This document shows positions 44,242-54,517 of a DNA stretch of 64,000 nucleotides, one piece after another. Positions within the stretch are counted from its first letter, which is position 1. Each line of letters starts with the position of its first letter. The notes beneath the pieces were generated by a model. That model had not been told where the DNA came from, searched no databases, and worked only from the letters and a program-made list of their open reading frames with translations. The translations under genes were made by a program, and so were the position numbers. The stretch comes from Burkholderia cepacia GG4 (lineage in GTDB: Bacteria; Pseudomonadota; Gammaproteobacteria; Burkholderiales; Burkholderiaceae): assembly GCF_000292915.1 (NCBI RefSeq), contig NC_018514.1, forward strand, positions 124,001-188,000, written 5' to 3'.

Positions 44242-45855
44242 ATGATTTGCATTCCTGAATTCCGGAAGGTGATCCTGTCGTGCGCCGTGCTGGCGCTGCC
44301 GTTCGTCGCCGGGTGCGGCGGCGGCGACGATCCGGGCCCGATCAACGTGCCGCAGTGCTCGGGCAGCGCCTGCGGGCCGAGCGGCGCCGAAACGACGCCG
44401 CCCGTCGTGACGAAGCTGTGTCCGGATTCGCTCGACTACACGACGACCTACACGGGCGGCTCCGGCAGCGGCGAATACGCGAAGGTCAAGTTCGATACGA
44501 CCAAACGCACCTACCAGATGCAGTTCATCGAATCGTCGGTGCCGACGTCGGCGGGGCAGGTCAACAACACGCGCGCGGGCCTGACGATCAGCGGCGCGTT
44601 CCACCATCCGACCAATCTGCCGACCGCCGAGCAGAACCGCTGCGCGTTCGTGCTCGATAGCGGCGCGACGAGCGACGGCGCGTATGCGGTGACGATCAAT
44701 CGTGCGGACCCGCCGATGCTGTTCGTCGGCAATGGCGTCGTTGGCGGCGGGATTCCCGGCGCGACAATTGCGTTCGCCGGTCTCGAGCCGTTCCCGGGCA
44801 TCGTGCTCGGCACCGTGCCGTCACGCACCTTCGATTTCTATCCGTTCATCGGCTTCACCGACACCGAAACCGACTTCACGAAAGTCGCGGGCAACTACAG
44901 CGAACTCGGCATCCACTTGTCGCCGGTCGGCGGCAGCGCGCAGAGCAGCACGGGGGCCGTCGGCTGGCAACCCGATGTCGTCAACTGGAACCAGACGTTC
45001 AATGCCGACGGCTCGTGCACCATCACGACAGGCAGCGACTACTCGTGTCAGACCACCGGGACGCCGTGGGCGTTGCGCAAGAACGCTGACGGTTCGTCCG
45101 ACAACGTGTTCGTGAGCAACGCGGTGGCGAGCGCGGGCGGCAACCTCGTGTATCCATTCGCCGGGCAGGGCTCGGCGATCGTGATTGCCGCGCCGAGCCA
45201 GGCGAAGGGCATCATGATCGTCGGCAAGCTGAACGGCGTGCTGGTGCCGGTCGTGATTCGGGTGGGCTACACGCATATCGACGCGGGCAACCTTCTGGCG
45301 TCGGTCGCCGATGCGGAGGTGGGGATCTCGATGCTGTCGCGGACCAGGGCCGTCGGGGCCAATTCGCTGAAGGGCGGCTTCATCGGCGCAACGAGCGCGT
45401 CCGCGTGCGGTGTCGTGGCACCCAGCACCGCGACGTTCGCGATCGCGACGTCGGGGCCGAGCTTCAACAACAATATCCCGCATCCGGATCTGCCCGGCAC
45501 GTTCGACGGTACCTTCTTCCTGGCACAGGCGGGCAACTGCAACGACGGCACCGCCGTGTCGACGATGGCCGCGAACTACACGTCGACGCTGTTCCAGGGC
45601 GCCACCGCGGCGTTCATCGATCCGCAGACGTCGTCGGTCAGCTCGCAGTTCGCACTCGACTACACGCAGGCCACGCCCGGCAAGATCAAGGTCACGGCCA
45701 CGCAGGACTTCAACGCGAAGAACGCAAACGGCAACGTGGCGATCTTCAGCAAGGGCGATACGGGCTGGCTCGTGACGGCCGGAAACGTCTACGCGATGGT
45801 CGTCAACAACAGCAAGGTCAACCCGTTCTTCACGGTCGGCGCGTTCGTCCAGTAA
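44242..45855 (+). CDS. DUF2957-like lipoprotein, copy 1
   Basis: 537-residue secreted lipoprotein. The signal peptide ends in lipobox VAGC (about residue 25), followed by GGGDDPGP. The body is beta-rich, with LCPDSLDYTTTYTGGSGSGEYAKVKFDTTKRTYQMQFI near the start. It ends with NPFFTVGAFVQ, the same ending as the next gene. I match it from memory to the Burkholderia DUF2957 family, whose function is unknown. The ATG at 44242 sits behind AGGAGGGG; the TTG just before it is not needed. First gene of an envelope cluster. Confidence 0.75.
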   Translation: MICIPEFRKVILSCAVLALPFVAGCGGGDDPGPINVPQCSGSACGPSGAETTPPVVTKLCPDSLDYTTTYTGGSGSGEYAKVKFDTTKRTYQMQFIESSVPTSAGQVNNTRAGLTISGAFHHPTNLPTAEQNRCAFVLDSGATSDGAYAVTINRADPPMLFVGNGVVGGGIPGATIAFAGLEPFPGIVLGTVPSRTFDFYPFIGFTDTETDFTKVAGNYSELGIHLSPVGGSAQSSTGAVGWQPDVVNWNQTFNADGSCTITTGSDYSCQTTGTPWALRKNADGSSDNVFVSNAVASAGGNLVYPFAGQGSAIVIAAPSQAKGIMIVGKLNGVLVPVVIRVGYTHIDAGNLLASVADAEVGISMLSRTRAVGANSLKGGFIGATSASACGVVAPSTATFAIATSGPSFNNNIPHPDLPGTFDGTFFLAQAGNCNDGTAVSTMAANYTSTLFQGATAAFIDPQTSSVSSQFALDYTQATPGKIKVTATQDFNAKNANGNVAIFSKGDTGWLVTAGNVYAMVVNNSKVNPFFTVGAFVQ

Positions 45856-45926
45856 CGGCGTACTGAACACGGAACACCGGCGGCGCACGCGTCGCCGCTG
45901 TCGAATCGACATTAAAGAGGATTCCT

Positions 45927-47180
45927 ATGAATGTGAAGCATTGGATGGCCGCGGCATCGCTTGCGCCGGTGCTGGCTGCCTGCGGTGGAGACGGCGACCC
46001 GCCGCCCGCGCCGGTGGTCCGGCTGTGCCCGCAGGCCATCGACTACAACACGGTATTCATCGGCGGGTCCGGCTCGGGCGAACTCGTGAAGGTGCAGCTC
46101 GACACGACGAAGATGACGTACCGGATGACCTACCTCGCGTCGCCGGTGCCGACCACCACGGGCACCGTGCAGCCGACGCGCGACACGGCGCCCGCCAACG
46201 TCGTCGACGGCACGCTGGCCGACGAAACGGGCCTGCCGACCGTGAAGCTGAACCAGTGCACGTTCCGGATGCAGAACGCGAGCCTCGACCCGAACCGGCC
46301 GGCACGGCTGTTCCTCGGCGAAGGCGTGCTGGGCGGCGCGATTCCCGGCGCGACGATCCAGTTCGACGGCGTGATCGGCGTCGGCAGGATTCCGAAGACG
46401 ACGTTCCCGTACTACCCGTTCATCAGCTTCTCGTCGCTGGAAACCGACCTGACGAAGATCGCCGGCAGCTACAACCAGCTCGGCTATCACCAGGTGCCGT
46501 CGCAGACCTTCCAGCCGGTGGCGCTCGACCAGCAGGTGACGATCAACGCGGACGGCAGCTACGTCGAGACCGACAACTTCGGCAAGAAGAACGGCGGGCA
46601 GCCGCTCGCGTCGAGCGCGACCGTGAACCAGCCGTTCACGCTGCGTCCCGATGCGCCGGCGTTCCAGTCGCTGAACTACCAGCCGCAGATTCCGCCGACG
46701 CTCGCCGCGCTCGATCCGGCGAAGGCCGGCAAGGGGATCCTGATCGTCGGCAAGCTGCGCAACCAGCTCGTGCCGGTCTTCATCCGCACCGGTGCCGCGA
46801 ACGCGGACCTCACGCAAGGCCCGCCGAGCGCGGACGACGAATCGGGCATCTCGTTCCTGAGCCCGCGGGCGGCGGTCGCAGCGGGTTCGCAGAACGGCGA
46901 GTACACCGGCGTCGACAGCGCGTTCAACTATCGCGCGACCGCGCTCGTCGGCGCGCAGGCGACGCTGCTCGATCCGTTCAACGCATCGCAGGCCGCGCTC
47001 ACGCGCGCCCTGAACCTCGACTACACGCAGAAGGTGCCGGGCGTCGTCACGACCGTGCACGCGGACGCGGCGTCGGGGCCGGCGACCGGCAAGTTCGTGT
47101 TCACGGGCGGCGTGTTCGGGTTTCTCGACATGAACGATGCGAGCAACCCGTACTTCACGGTCGGCGCGTTCGTGCAGTGA
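45927..47180 (+). CDS. DUF2957-like lipoprotein, copy 2
   Basis: 417-residue paralogue of the preceding lipoprotein, shorter by about 120 residues. Lipobox LAAC (about residue 19) is followed by GGDGDPPPAP. The motifs LCPQAIDYNTVFIGGSGSGE and NPYFTVGAFVQ repeat those of copy 1. The two genes arose by duplication. 71 bases separate them. Probably surface or periplasm exposed. Confidence 0.75.
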   Translation: MNVKHWMAAASLAPVLAACGGDGDPPPAPVVRLCPQAIDYNTVFIGGSGSGELVKVQLDTTKMTYRMTYLASPVPTTTGTVQPTRDTAPANVVDGTLADETGLPTVKLNQCTFRMQNASLDPNRPARLFLGEGVLGGAIPGATIQFDGVIGVGRIPKTTFPYYPFISFSSLETDLTKIAGSYNQLGYHQVPSQTFQPVALDQQVTINADGSYVETDNFGKKNGGQPLASSATVNQPFTLRPDAPAFQSLNYQPQIPPTLAALDPAKAGKGILIVGKLRNQLVPVFIRTGAANADLTQGPPSADDESGISFLSPRAAVAAGSQNGEYTGVDSAFNYRATALVGAQATLLDPFNASQAALTRALNLDYTQKVPGVVTTVHADAASGPATGKFVFTGGVFGFLDMNDASNPYFTVGAFVQ

Positions 47181-47253
47181 CCACGCGTGGATGGAGACAC
47201 GGTGGCGCCGCGCGCAACTGCGCGGCGCCCGGACAGAATGAAGGGGAGACTCG

Positions 47254-48078
47254 ATGAAGAAGCTGATTGTCGCGGGAGTCGTCGCAGGCGTGTCGACGCT
47301 CGCATCGGCCCAGCAGGCGGGCGACAACGTCGCGACGCTGGGCTGGTTGCACATCATGCCGCAGGATTCGACCAACGGGCTGACGACGAATCTCGCGAAC
47401 ATGCCGATCAACGGGCCGCTGCGGCTGCCCGGTTCGTTCACGTCGCCGGGCACGAGCCTGACGGTCAACAACGCCGATACGGTCGGCCTCACGCTCACGC
47501 ACTTCTTCACCGACCACATCGCGGTGACGTCGGTGCTCGGCGTGCCGCCCGAGTTCACGCTGACCGGGCACGGCGTGATCCGGCCGCCGGGCCCGGCCGA
47601 CGCGCTCGGCATCGTCGACATGGACAAGACGGCGAATCAGCCGGCCGTGAAGAACGCGCGGCAGTGGAGTCCGACGATCATTCTGCAGTACTACTTCAAT
47701 GCGCCGACCGCGAAGTTCCGTCCGTTCGTCGGGATCGGCGTGGCCTATAGCTGGTTCAGCAACATCGAGCTGAACGGCAACTTCGCGAAGGACATCAACG
47801 AGAACCTCGGCAGCGTGCTCGCGGCCGGCGCCGGCAAGCCGGGGCCGACGTCGGTGGAGGGCAAGGCGTCGTCGTCGTTCACGCCGGTCTACAACGTCGG
47901 CGCGAGCTACGCGATCGACAAGCACTGGGGGCTCACGGCGACGCTGACCTACATGCCGCTGAAGACCTACTCGTCGCTCGTGATCCGGGCCGCCGACGGT
48001 TCGACGCTCGCGACCACGCGCACGCGGCTGAAGGCCGATCCGCTGATCACGTTCGTCGGGATTTCCTACAAGTTTTGA
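47254..48078 (+). CDS. OmpW-family outer membrane protein
   Basis: 274-residue outer-membrane barrel of the OmpW family. The signal peptide is KKLIVAGVVAGVSTLASA. It has PTIILQYYFNAPTAKFRPFVGIGVAYSWFSN, typical of the OmpW barrel, and ends in aromatic Phe (GISYKF), the Bam recognition signal. OmpW forms an eight-strand channel for small hydrophobic molecules. It follows the lipoprotein genes with a 73-base gap and precedes the PraB-like gene, suggesting joint expression. Confidence 0.85.
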   Translation: MKKLIVAGVVAGVSTLASAQQAGDNVATLGWLHIMPQDSTNGLTTNLANMPINGPLRLPGSFTSPGTSLTVNNADTVGLTLTHFFTDHIAVTSVLGVPPEFTLTGHGVIRPPGPADALGIVDMDKTANQPAVKNARQWSPTIILQYYFNAPTAKFRPFVGIGVAYSWFSNIELNGNFAKDINENLGSVLAAGAGKPGPTSVEGKASSSFTPVYNVGASYAIDKHWGLTATLTYMPLKTYSSLVIRAADGSTLATTRTRLKADPLITFVGISYKF

Positions 48079-48199
48079 GCCGTCCGGCGTGCATCACGCG
48101 TGCCGGCGGTTTCCTGCGACCGGGCGGCCGGGGCAATCCGGCCGGGACGTCGCGTTCCTGGCGGCATGCCGCCATTTGTGAAGAGAGGGGGCAGTTCAG

Positions 48200-48703
48200 A
48201 TGAGCATTCGTCGAATCGTATCGCTTGTTGCTGCAGTGGCATTCACCGCGGTCTCGGCCGCGCCCGCGTTCGCCGTCACCGTGTCGCGCGTCGACGGTCA
48301 GGCCATGAATCCGAACGGGGAACCGTTCTCCGCAACAGGGCTCACGGTCCTGGCCAAGGGGGCGATCAACGCGAGTTGCAACGCGACGTTCAACGGCACG
48401 ATCTCCGCGACGGGCATCGTCAACATCACGTCGACGACGTTCGCGGGCGGCGCCACGTGCGGCCTGATCAACGGCAGCGCGAGCAGCGCATCGCCGTGGA
48501 CGGGGCAGGCCGACAGCACGACGCAACTGTCGATCAACAACGCGAAGGTGACCGTCACGCTGCTCGGCACCTGCGGGCCGAGCAAGGTCGTGACGACGTG
48601 GAGCGATCCGAACTCGTCGCTGACGTTCAACAACGCGGTGCTGACGCCGGACTGTACGGTCAGCGGCACGGTCGTCACGTCGCCGAAGTTCCGCGTGCAG
48701 TAA
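48200..48703 (+). CDS. PraB-like secreted protein
   Basis: 167-residue secreted protein with signal peptide SIRRIVSLVAAVAFTAVSAAPAFA and a beta-rich mature region with four Cys. I place it in the PraB (activator of alkane oxidation) family from the overall pattern (GQAMNPNGEPFSATG, ATCGLINGSASS). In pseudomonads PraB is secreted and biofilm associated. Adjacent OmpW, also linked to hydrocarbon uptake, fits. Confidence in the family name is moderate. Confidence 0.6.
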   Translation: MSIRRIVSLVAAVAFTAVSAAPAFAVTVSRVDGQAMNPNGEPFSATGLTVLAKGAINASCNATFNGTISATGIVNITSTTFAGGATCGLINGSASSASPWTGQADSTTQLSINNAKVTVTLLGTCGPSKVVTTWSDPNSSLTFNNAVLTPDCTVSGTVVTSPKFRVQ

Positions 48704-48946
48704 GCGTCGCGCGATCGAGGCCGGGGCGCTCGCCATGGACGAGGGCCGTGCAACGATGCGCGGCGGGCGTTCCGGCTTCGAGAGGCGTTCGTGCCGTCGC
48801 GCGTATCGGCGCGACGGCCGGCTGGCCGCCTGCTTCGCGATCCGATGCGGGCGGCCATGCAGGAGGCCGGTGCGATGCACCGTGCCGCCTGCTTCGACTA
48901 AAACAACCCGATCACTCCGATTTGCCAGAACCATTCCGGACCACCC

Positions 48947-50068
48947 ATGCTCACCGACCCAGCGAAGTATGGCGATGCCCGCGGTGCGACGCCTGACCGG
49001 CTGCGCACGGCCGCGTGGCTGCAGTACCTGATCGAACATCTGAACGAAGCGGCTTGCGTGGCGACGGTCGACGTCGGCGCAACGGCCGCTCTGTCGTCGC
49101 GCGCTGCAAGCGTGCGTGCGGGCGTGAACCTGTCGCACGCAGCGCTCGCCGTCCTGCATGGACTCACGCCGCGGATCGCGATGGACGGCGGCGGTTGCGC
49201 GTGCGATGCGAGCGATCCACGCGGCGCATGCCTGCACGTGCCCGACGCGCAGCAGCTCGCGCATGCGGAGCGATGCTGCCCCGGATCGCGTGCGGTATTC
49301 GAAGCGGCGCACGGCTTCGTCGATGCGTGGGCATTCGACGATCCCGATGACGGCTGGGCCGCGCTCGGGCGAATTGCCGGCGGTGTCGCACCCGGCGGCC
49401 GCCACGGCGCCGACGAGCACGACGGGCGAGAACGCCACGCGAACGACGAAGCGCCGCCTGCGAAGAACCTGAGAGAACGACACGCGGCTGTCGTGGCCGC
49501 CTGCTTGGAGCCGTCGGCGCGGCCCGGTGCGATCATCGACGCGATCGTGCTGCGCGTGTGCGGGCCGCGCGACGATGCCGCGCGCCTCGACGAGATGGCC
49601 GCGCTCGCGATATTCTGCGCCGAGCACGCCGCCGGGAACGGGATTTCTGTTGCCGCGTATGGCGGTCAGCACAATCTCGTCGCACGCGCGATTCGCGAAC
49701 GGCGCACCGATCTCGCGTCGGTGGACGGGCTGCTCGCGGCGGTGTCCGTGTGCCGGCTCGACCGGCTCGTCGGTGCGGGCAGCTTCTGGGCGTATTACTT
49801 GCTGGCGGGAATCGTGATCGCCGCGCCGGACAGGGTGCGCGAGTTCGCGCGCCGCTTTCACGGCGACGCGTGGCAGACGTGGCTCGATGAAGCGCTCGCA
49901 TGGCCGGCGGTCGGCCGCTTTGCACAGAGGGAGGATGTCGCGTTCGAGCGTTTGAGCGGCGCGATGAGCCTGACGTCGCGCTCGAATCCGATCGTGCGCG
50001 CGAAGCGGGTGCGGCCGAGGGGGGCTGCGATCACGCGGTTCAGCACGGGCGGCGGAACCGTTCAATGA
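48947..50068 (+). CDS. orphan ORF, unknown function
   Basis: 373-residue reading frame without a family I can name. Features are a Cys-rich segment (GGGCACDASDPRGACLH to ERCCPGS, about 84-123), a Gly/Asp/Arg-rich insert (about 145-175), and a helical C-terminal half with AYYLLAGIVIAAPDRV that could pack against a membrane or domain core. No ribosome binding site is visible before the ATG. Third-position G/C bias is normal. It may be real but rapidly evolving; an overlapping minus-strand ORF is a shadow. Confidence 0.45.
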   Translation: MLTDPAKYGDARGATPDRLRTAAWLQYLIEHLNEAACVATVDVGATAALSSRAASVRAGVNLSHAALAVLHGLTPRIAMDGGGCACDASDPRGACLHVPDAQQLAHAERCCPGSRAVFEAAHGFVDAWAFDDPDDGWAALGRIAGGVAPGGRHGADEHDGRERHANDEAPPAKNLRERHAAVVAACLEPSARPGAIIDAIVLRVCGPRDDAARLDEMAALAIFCAEHAAGNGISVAAYGGQHNLVARAIRERRTDLASVDGLLAAVSVCRLDRLVGAGSFWAYYLLAGIVIAAPDRVREFARRFHGDAWQTWLDEALAWPAVGRFAQREDVAFERLSGAMSLTSRSNPIVRAKRVRPRGAAITRFSTGGGTVQ

Positions 50069-50072
50069 AAAA

Positions 50073-50100
50073 CGGCTCGCGGCGAGAACGCCGCGAGCCG
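50073..50100 (-). terminator. intrinsic terminator of bet operon
   Basis: CGGCTCGCGGCG (50073-50084), loop AGAA, CGCCGCGAGCCG (50089-50100). On the minus strand GTTTTTCA follows, so this terminates betA. The plus-strand orphan ORF ends just before it, with no T-run on that side. Confidence 0.85.
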
Positions 50101-50141
50101 CTTGAGACGTGCTGCTGCGCCCGGCGAGGGCGCTTGCCCGA

Positions 50142-51842
50142 CTACACCGTCTCCGGCTGCCGCACCGCCTTCGCGACATTCCGCGCCATCGCTCCGTTCG
50201 CGACGAAGTAAGGCACGTCCACGCGCGCAAGCGGCTTGCGGCCGCGGATCTTGTCCGCGATCTTCTCCGCGATCATGATCGTCGGCGCGTTCAGGTTGCC
50301 GGTCGTGATGATCGGCATGATCGACGCATCGACCACCCGCAGCCCTTCCAGGCCGTGCACGCGACCTTCTTCATCGACCACGGCCATGTCGTCATAGCCC
50401 ATCTTGCACGAGCACGACGGATGGAACGCGGTTTCCGCGCGAGCCCGCACGAATGCGTCGAGCTCCTTGTCGGACTTGCAGTCAGCACCCGGGTTCAGCT
50501 CGCGGCCGCGATAACGGTCGAGCGCGGGCTGCCGCATGATCTCGCGCGTCGCGCGGATCGCATCCCGGAACTCGCGCCAGTCGAGCGCTTCGGCCATGTA
50601 GTTGAACAGGATGCTCGGATGATCGTTCGGATCGCGCGAGCGCAGCTTTACGCGGCCGCGGCTCGGCGAGCGCATCGAACCGACGTGCGCCTGGAAGCCA
50701 TGCATCTCGATCGCGTTCGAGCCGTTGTAGTTGATCGCCACGGGCAGGAAGTGATACTGGATGTTCGGCCACAGATCGTCGTCGCGCGTGCGGATGAAGC
50801 CGCCCGCCTCGAAGTGGTTGCTGGCGCCGAGGCCGGTGCCGTTCAGCATCCATTCAAGGCCGATCTTCGGCTGGTTCCACCACTTGAGCGCCGGATACAG
50901 CGACACCGGTTCCTTGCACTCGTACTGGATGTACATCTCCAGGTGATCCTGCAGGTTCTGGCCGACACCGGGCAGGTCGAGCACGATCGGGATGTCGAGT
51001 TCCTTCAGCCACGCACCGGGGCCGACGCCCGAGCGCTGCAGCAGTTGCGGCGACGCGATCGCGCCGCTGCACACGAGCACTTCGCGGCGTGCGTGCGCGG
51101 TCGCGCGCTCGCTGCCGCGCAGGTAGGTGACCCCCGACGCGCGCTTGCCGTCGAACAGGATGCGGTCGGCGAGCGCGTGCGTGACGATCTCGAGGTTCGG
51201 CCGCACCTTCGCCTGGTCGAGGTAGCCGCGCGCGGTGCTGGCACGGCGGCCTTTCGGCGTGACCGTGCGGTCCATCGGACCGAAGCCTTCCTGCTGATAG
51301 CCGTTCAGGTCGTCAGTGCGCGGATAGCCGGCCTGCACGCCTGCATCGACCATCGCCTCGAACAACGGGTTCACGCCCGGCTTGCTGGTCGTGACCGACA
51401 CGGGGCCGTCGCCGCCGTGATAGTCGTTCGGGCCGACGTCGCGCGTCTCGGCTTTCTTGAAGTACGGCAGGCAGTCGAGATACGTCCAGTTCTCGAGCCC
51501 CTTGTGCGTCGACCAGTTGTCGTAGTCGAGCGCGTTGCCGCGGATGTAGCACATCCCGTTGATCAGCGACGAGCCGCCGAGCCCCTTGCCGCGACCGCAC
51601 TCCATCCGGCGGTTGTCCATGTGCGGTTCCGGGTCGGTCTCGTAGGCCCAGTTGTAGCGACGGCCCTGCAGCGGATAGGCGAGCGCCGCCGGCATCTGCG
51701 TACGGAAGTCGAAGCGGTAGTCGGGGCCGCCCGCTTCGAGCAGCAGCACCGTGACATTCGGATCTTCCGTCAGGCGCGTCGCGAGCACGTTGCCCGCGGA
51801 ACCGGCGCCGCAGATGATGTAGTCGTATTCGCGTGTCGTCAT
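50142..51842 (-). CDS. betA: choline dehydrogenase
   Basis: 566-residue GMC oxidoreductase that oxidises choline to betaine aldehyde and on to glycine betaine, membrane associated. It has the FAD motif [17 protein letters not shown] (about 7-23), GMC signatures ([30 protein letters not shown]) and the catalytic-region [11 protein letters not shown]. Length is exactly that of typical BetA. The start at 51842 has AGGAGAT upstream. Last gene of betI-betB-betA. Confidence 0.96.
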   Translation of the reverse strand: MTTREYDYIICGAGSAGNVLATRLTEDPNVTVLLLEAGGPDYRFDFRTQMPAALAYPLQGRRYNWAYETDPEPHMDNRRMECGRGKGLGGSSLINGMCYIRGNALDYDNWSTHKGLENWTYLDCLPYFKKAETRDVGPNDYHGGDGPVSVTTSKPGVNPLFEAMVDAGVQAGYPRTDDLNGYQQEGFGPMDRTVTPKGRRASTARGYLDQAKVRPNLEIVTHALADRILFDGKRASGVTYLRGSERATAHARREVLVCSGAIASPQLLQRSGVGPGAWLKELDIPIVLDLPGVGQNLQDHLEMYIQYECKEPVSLYPALKWWNQPKIGLEWMLNGTGLGASNHFEAGGFIRTRDDDLWPNIQYHFLPVAINYNGSNAIEMHGFQAHVGSMRSPSRGRVKLRSRDPNDHPSILFNYMAEALDWREFRDAIRATREIMRQPALDRYRGRELNPGADCKSDKELDAFVRARAETAFHPSCSCKMGYDDMAVVDEEGRVHGLEGLRVVDASIMPIITTGNLNAPTIMIAEKIADKIRGRKPLARVDVPYFVANGAMARNVAKAVRQPETV

Positions 51843-51864
51843 GACGGGGTATCTCCTATCGTTC

Positions 51865-53334
51865 TCAAAACACCGGGTTGTAGCGGCCGAGCTCGACCTG
51901 TACCGATTTGATTCGAGTGTAGTGTTCGAGCGTCGTGATGCCGTTCTCTCGTCCGACACCGGATTGCTTGTATCCGCCAACCGGCATCTCGGCCGGCGAT
52001 TCGCCCCACGTGTTGATCCAGCAGATGCCGGCTTCGAGGCGGTGGATCGTGCGATGCGCGCGCGACAGGTTCTCGGTCACGACGCCGGCCGCGAGGCCGT
52101 AGTGCGTATTGTTCGCGCGGGCAATCACTTCGTCCTCCGATTCGAAATCGAGGATGCTCATCACCGGCCCGAAGATTTCCTCGCGGACGATCTTCATGTC
52201 GTCGCGGCAGTCGCCGAACACGGTCGGCGCGACATACTGGCCGCTGCCGAAGTGACCGTCGGTCAGGCGCGTGCCGCCGGCGAGCAGCTTCGCGCCTTCG
52301 GCCTTGCCGCTGTCGATGAAACCGAGCACCTTGTCGAGCTGCGCGGCCGACACGAGCGGGCCGAAGTTGGTGTCGGCATCGGTCGGCTTGCCGACGCGGA
52401 TGCGCTTCACGCGTTCGAGCACCTTCTGCGTGAACGTGTCCTTGATCGAGCGGTGCACGAACACGCGGGTGCCGTTGGTGCAGACCTGGCCAGAGCTGAA
52501 GAAGTTGGCGGTCACCGCGATGTCGGCGGCGCGGTCGAGGTCGGCATCCTCGAACACGATCAGCGGCGACTTGCCGCCGAGTTCCATCGTCACTTCCTTC
52601 AGCGACGATGCGCCGGCCAGCGACATCACCTTCTTGCCGGTTTCGACGCCACCGGTGAACGACACCTTCGCGATGTCCGGGTGGCCGGTGAGCAGCGCGC
52701 CGACCGAGCCGTCGCCCTGGACGACGTTGAACACGCCGGCCGGCACGCCGGCTTCCGTATAGATTTCCGCGAGCTTCAGCGCGGTCAGCGGCGTGACTTC
52801 GCTCGGCTTGAACACCATCGCGTTGCCGGCCGCGAGCGCGGGCGCCGTCTTCCAGCATGCGATCTGGATCGGGTAGTTCCATGCACCGATGCCCGCGCAC
52901 ACGCCGAGCGGCTCGCGGCGCGTATAGACGAACGACTCGGCGCGCAGCGGCACCTGCAGCCCTTCGATCGCGGTCGCGAGGCCCGCGTAGTACTCGATCA
53001 CGTCCGCGCCGGTGACGATGTCGACCGCGAGCGTCTCGCCGATCGGCTTGCCGGTGTCGCGCGTCTCGATGGCTGCGAGTTCGTCGTTGCGTTCGCGCAG
53101 CAGCTCGACCGCGCGGCGCAGGATCCGCGAGCGCTGCATCGCGGTCATCGCGGCCCATTCGCGCTGGCCTTCCTGCGCCGAGGCGACCGCACGGTCGACA
53201 TCGGCCGCGCTCGCCTGCTGCACCTGCGCGAGCAGTTCGCCGGTGGCGGGATCGAAGGTGTCGAAAGTCTTGCCGCTGGTGGCGTCGACGTAACCGCCGC
53301 CGATGTAGAGGCGCTGCAAACCGTATACGGACAT
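51865..53334 (-). CDS. betB: betaine aldehyde dehydrogenase
   Basis: 489-residue NAD(P)-dependent aldehyde dehydrogenase for betaine aldehyde to glycine betaine. The catalytic Glu is in [13 protein letters not shown] (about 250-262) and the catalytic Cys in [12 protein letters not shown] (about 280-291). The start at 53334 gives [13 protein letters not shown]. It lies 22 bases before betA and 32 bases after betI. Confidence 0.96.
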   Translation of the reverse strand: MSVYGLQRLYIGGGYVDATSGKTFDTFDPATGELLAQVQQASAADVDRAVASAQEGQREWAAMTAMQRSRILRRAVELLRERNDELAAIETRDTGKPIGETLAVDIVTGADVIEYYAGLATAIEGLQVPLRAESFVYTRREPLGVCAGIGAWNYPIQIACWKTAPALAAGNAMVFKPSEVTPLTALKLAEIYTEAGVPAGVFNVVQGDGSVGALLTGHPDIAKVSFTGGVETGKKVMSLAGASSLKEVTMELGGKSPLIVFEDADLDRAADIAVTANFFSSGQVCTNGTRVFVHRSIKDTFTQKVLERVKRIRVGKPTDADTNFGPLVSAAQLDKVLGFIDSGKAEGAKLLAGGTRLTDGHFGSGQYVAPTVFGDCRDDMKIVREEIFGPVMSILDFESEDEVIARANNTHYGLAAGVVTENLSRAHRTIHRLEAGICWINTWGESPAEMPVGGYKQSGVGRENGITTLEHYTRIKSVQVELGRYNPVF

Positions 53335-53366
53335 GAGGATCTCCTTGAGGGCGACTGCGTGACGCG

Positions 53367-53951
53367 TCAGGCGGACGCGAGCAGCAGGTCGATGTAATCG
53401 TGGGCGAGCTTCAGTGCCGCCCGGGTGTCGATCGGGCCGCCGGCGAGTGCGCCGCGCAGCCACAGGCCGTCGATCAGCGCGGCGAGGCCGCTGGCGGCTT
53501 CCCGCGCCTTCGCGCGCGGCAGGGCCTTGGCGAATTCGGCGCACAGGTTCGAATGGAGGCGCCGCGTGTTGACGTGCTGCAGGCGCTTGAGCATCGCGTC
53601 GTGCATGCTCTGCGACCAGAACGCGAGCCAGGTCTTCATCACCGGCGCGCTGACCTGCGTGTCGTCGAAGTTCGCGGCAACGATCGCGCGCAGCCGCGAG
53701 CGCGGATCCTTGCGGGCCGCGACGCGACGGCGCGTCGTGGCCGTCCACAGATCGCGCAGCACGTGCCGCATCGTCGCTTCGAGCAGGCCGTCCTTGTCGC
53801 CGAAGTAATGGCTGACGATGCCCGTCGAGATCTTCGCGCGCTGGGCGACCGACGCGAGCGTCGTGCCGGGCAGGCCGGCCTCGTCGATCGAGCGCAGCGT
53901 GGCGTCGATCAACTGCGCACGACGGATCTCCCGCATTCCGACTTTCGGCAT
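53367..53951 (-). CDS. betI: choline-responsive repressor BetI
   Basis: 194-residue TetR-family repressor that binds choline and controls bet genes. It starts [22 protein letters not shown], and the HTH reads [30 protein letters not shown] (about 33-62), both close to BetI proteins. It is the first gene of the operon, with its operator about 53 bases upstream. Confidence 0.95.
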   Translation of the reverse strand: MPKVGMREIRRAQLIDATLRSIDEAGLPGTTLASVAQRAKISTGIVSHYFGDKDGLLEATMRHVLRDLWTATTRRRVAARKDPRSRLRAIVAANFDDTQVSAPVMKTWLAFWSQSMHDAMLKRLQHVNTRRLHSNLCAEFAKALPRAKAREAASGLAALIDGLWLRGALAGGPIDTRAALKLAHDYIDLLLASA

Positions 53952-54003
53952 CGCGACTCCCTTCGCCCGGACGGGCCGTTCCTGGAAGTCGTGAGCTTAT
54001 CGG

Positions 54004-54033
54004 TTTTTTATTGATCGTTCAATCAATAAAAAA
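54004..54033. promoter_or_regulatory. BetI operator
   Basis: TTTTTTATTGAT (54004-54015), spacer CGTTCA, ATCAATAAAAAA (54022-54033), a perfect 12-bp-arm dyad upstream of betI. The AT-rich palindrome matches the type of site BetI binds in the bet promoter. Confidence 0.8.
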
Positions 54034-54294
54034 TCGGGGTCTGACGATGGATCGGGATGCCTGAAGACGGGATCCGGTGTGGTCGCGGCGATTGTGCAGG
54101 TGCGGAAAAACGAATTGAAAGAAGGTTAAATAATTTTAAGTTTGTTTAAAACGATTCGAGTAAAGGCGGCGCAATGGTTGTGAAAGTGACGGGATTTGAT
54201 TTATTACGAGACGAAAGAATGTCGAGCTATGTGAGATCACTCGATAAATGAAAATTGCGCTGCCTGTCGAGCGCATCGGTAATTTTGGGAAATC

Positions 54295-54318
54295 CGTTTC
54301 AATAGAATGATTGAAACG
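54295..54318. promoter_or_regulatory. 9-bp-arm dyad in the rhlA upstream region
   Basis: CGTTTCAAT (54295-54303), spacer AGAATG, ATTGAAACG (54310-54318). A perfect dyad of operator size in an AT-rich non-coding region. The binding protein is unknown. Confidence 0.55.
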
Positions 54319-54487
54319 TCATAAGTCATTGAATGTGCGTGGAAGTTTGCGAAATATTGGCCGCCAGTCGGCATGTTGGCAAACGATTGCGATCGCCTTT
54401 CATCCAATTCTGCTTACCATAAAAAATGCTGGAAAAATTTGAATCGAACGTATTTCCCGGTGAAGTAGAGGGGATCGTTGGAATGAC

Positions 54488-54517
54488 TTGAGTAAGTAAT
54501 ATCGACCGTATTAGTAT
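54488..54517 (+). promoter_or_regulatory. possible rhlA promoter
   Basis: TTGAGT (54488-54493), 18-base spacer, TAGTAT (54512-54517), about 157 bases before the rhlA ATG. Only moderate match to sigma-70 consensus. Confidence 0.3.

Noticed and set aside
48047..50230. 727-codon minus-strand ORF over the PraB-like gene and orphan ORF
   Set aside because: Arg/Ala-rich translation with no domain; it overlaps a real secreted-protein gene and the bet terminator.
54373..54389. Possible sigma-54 promoter upstream of rhlA (TTGGCAAACGATTGCG)
   Set aside because: The GG-to-GC spacing is one base short of the strict -24/-12 requirement, so it is unlikely to work even though sigma-54 control of rhl genes is known in Pseudomonas.
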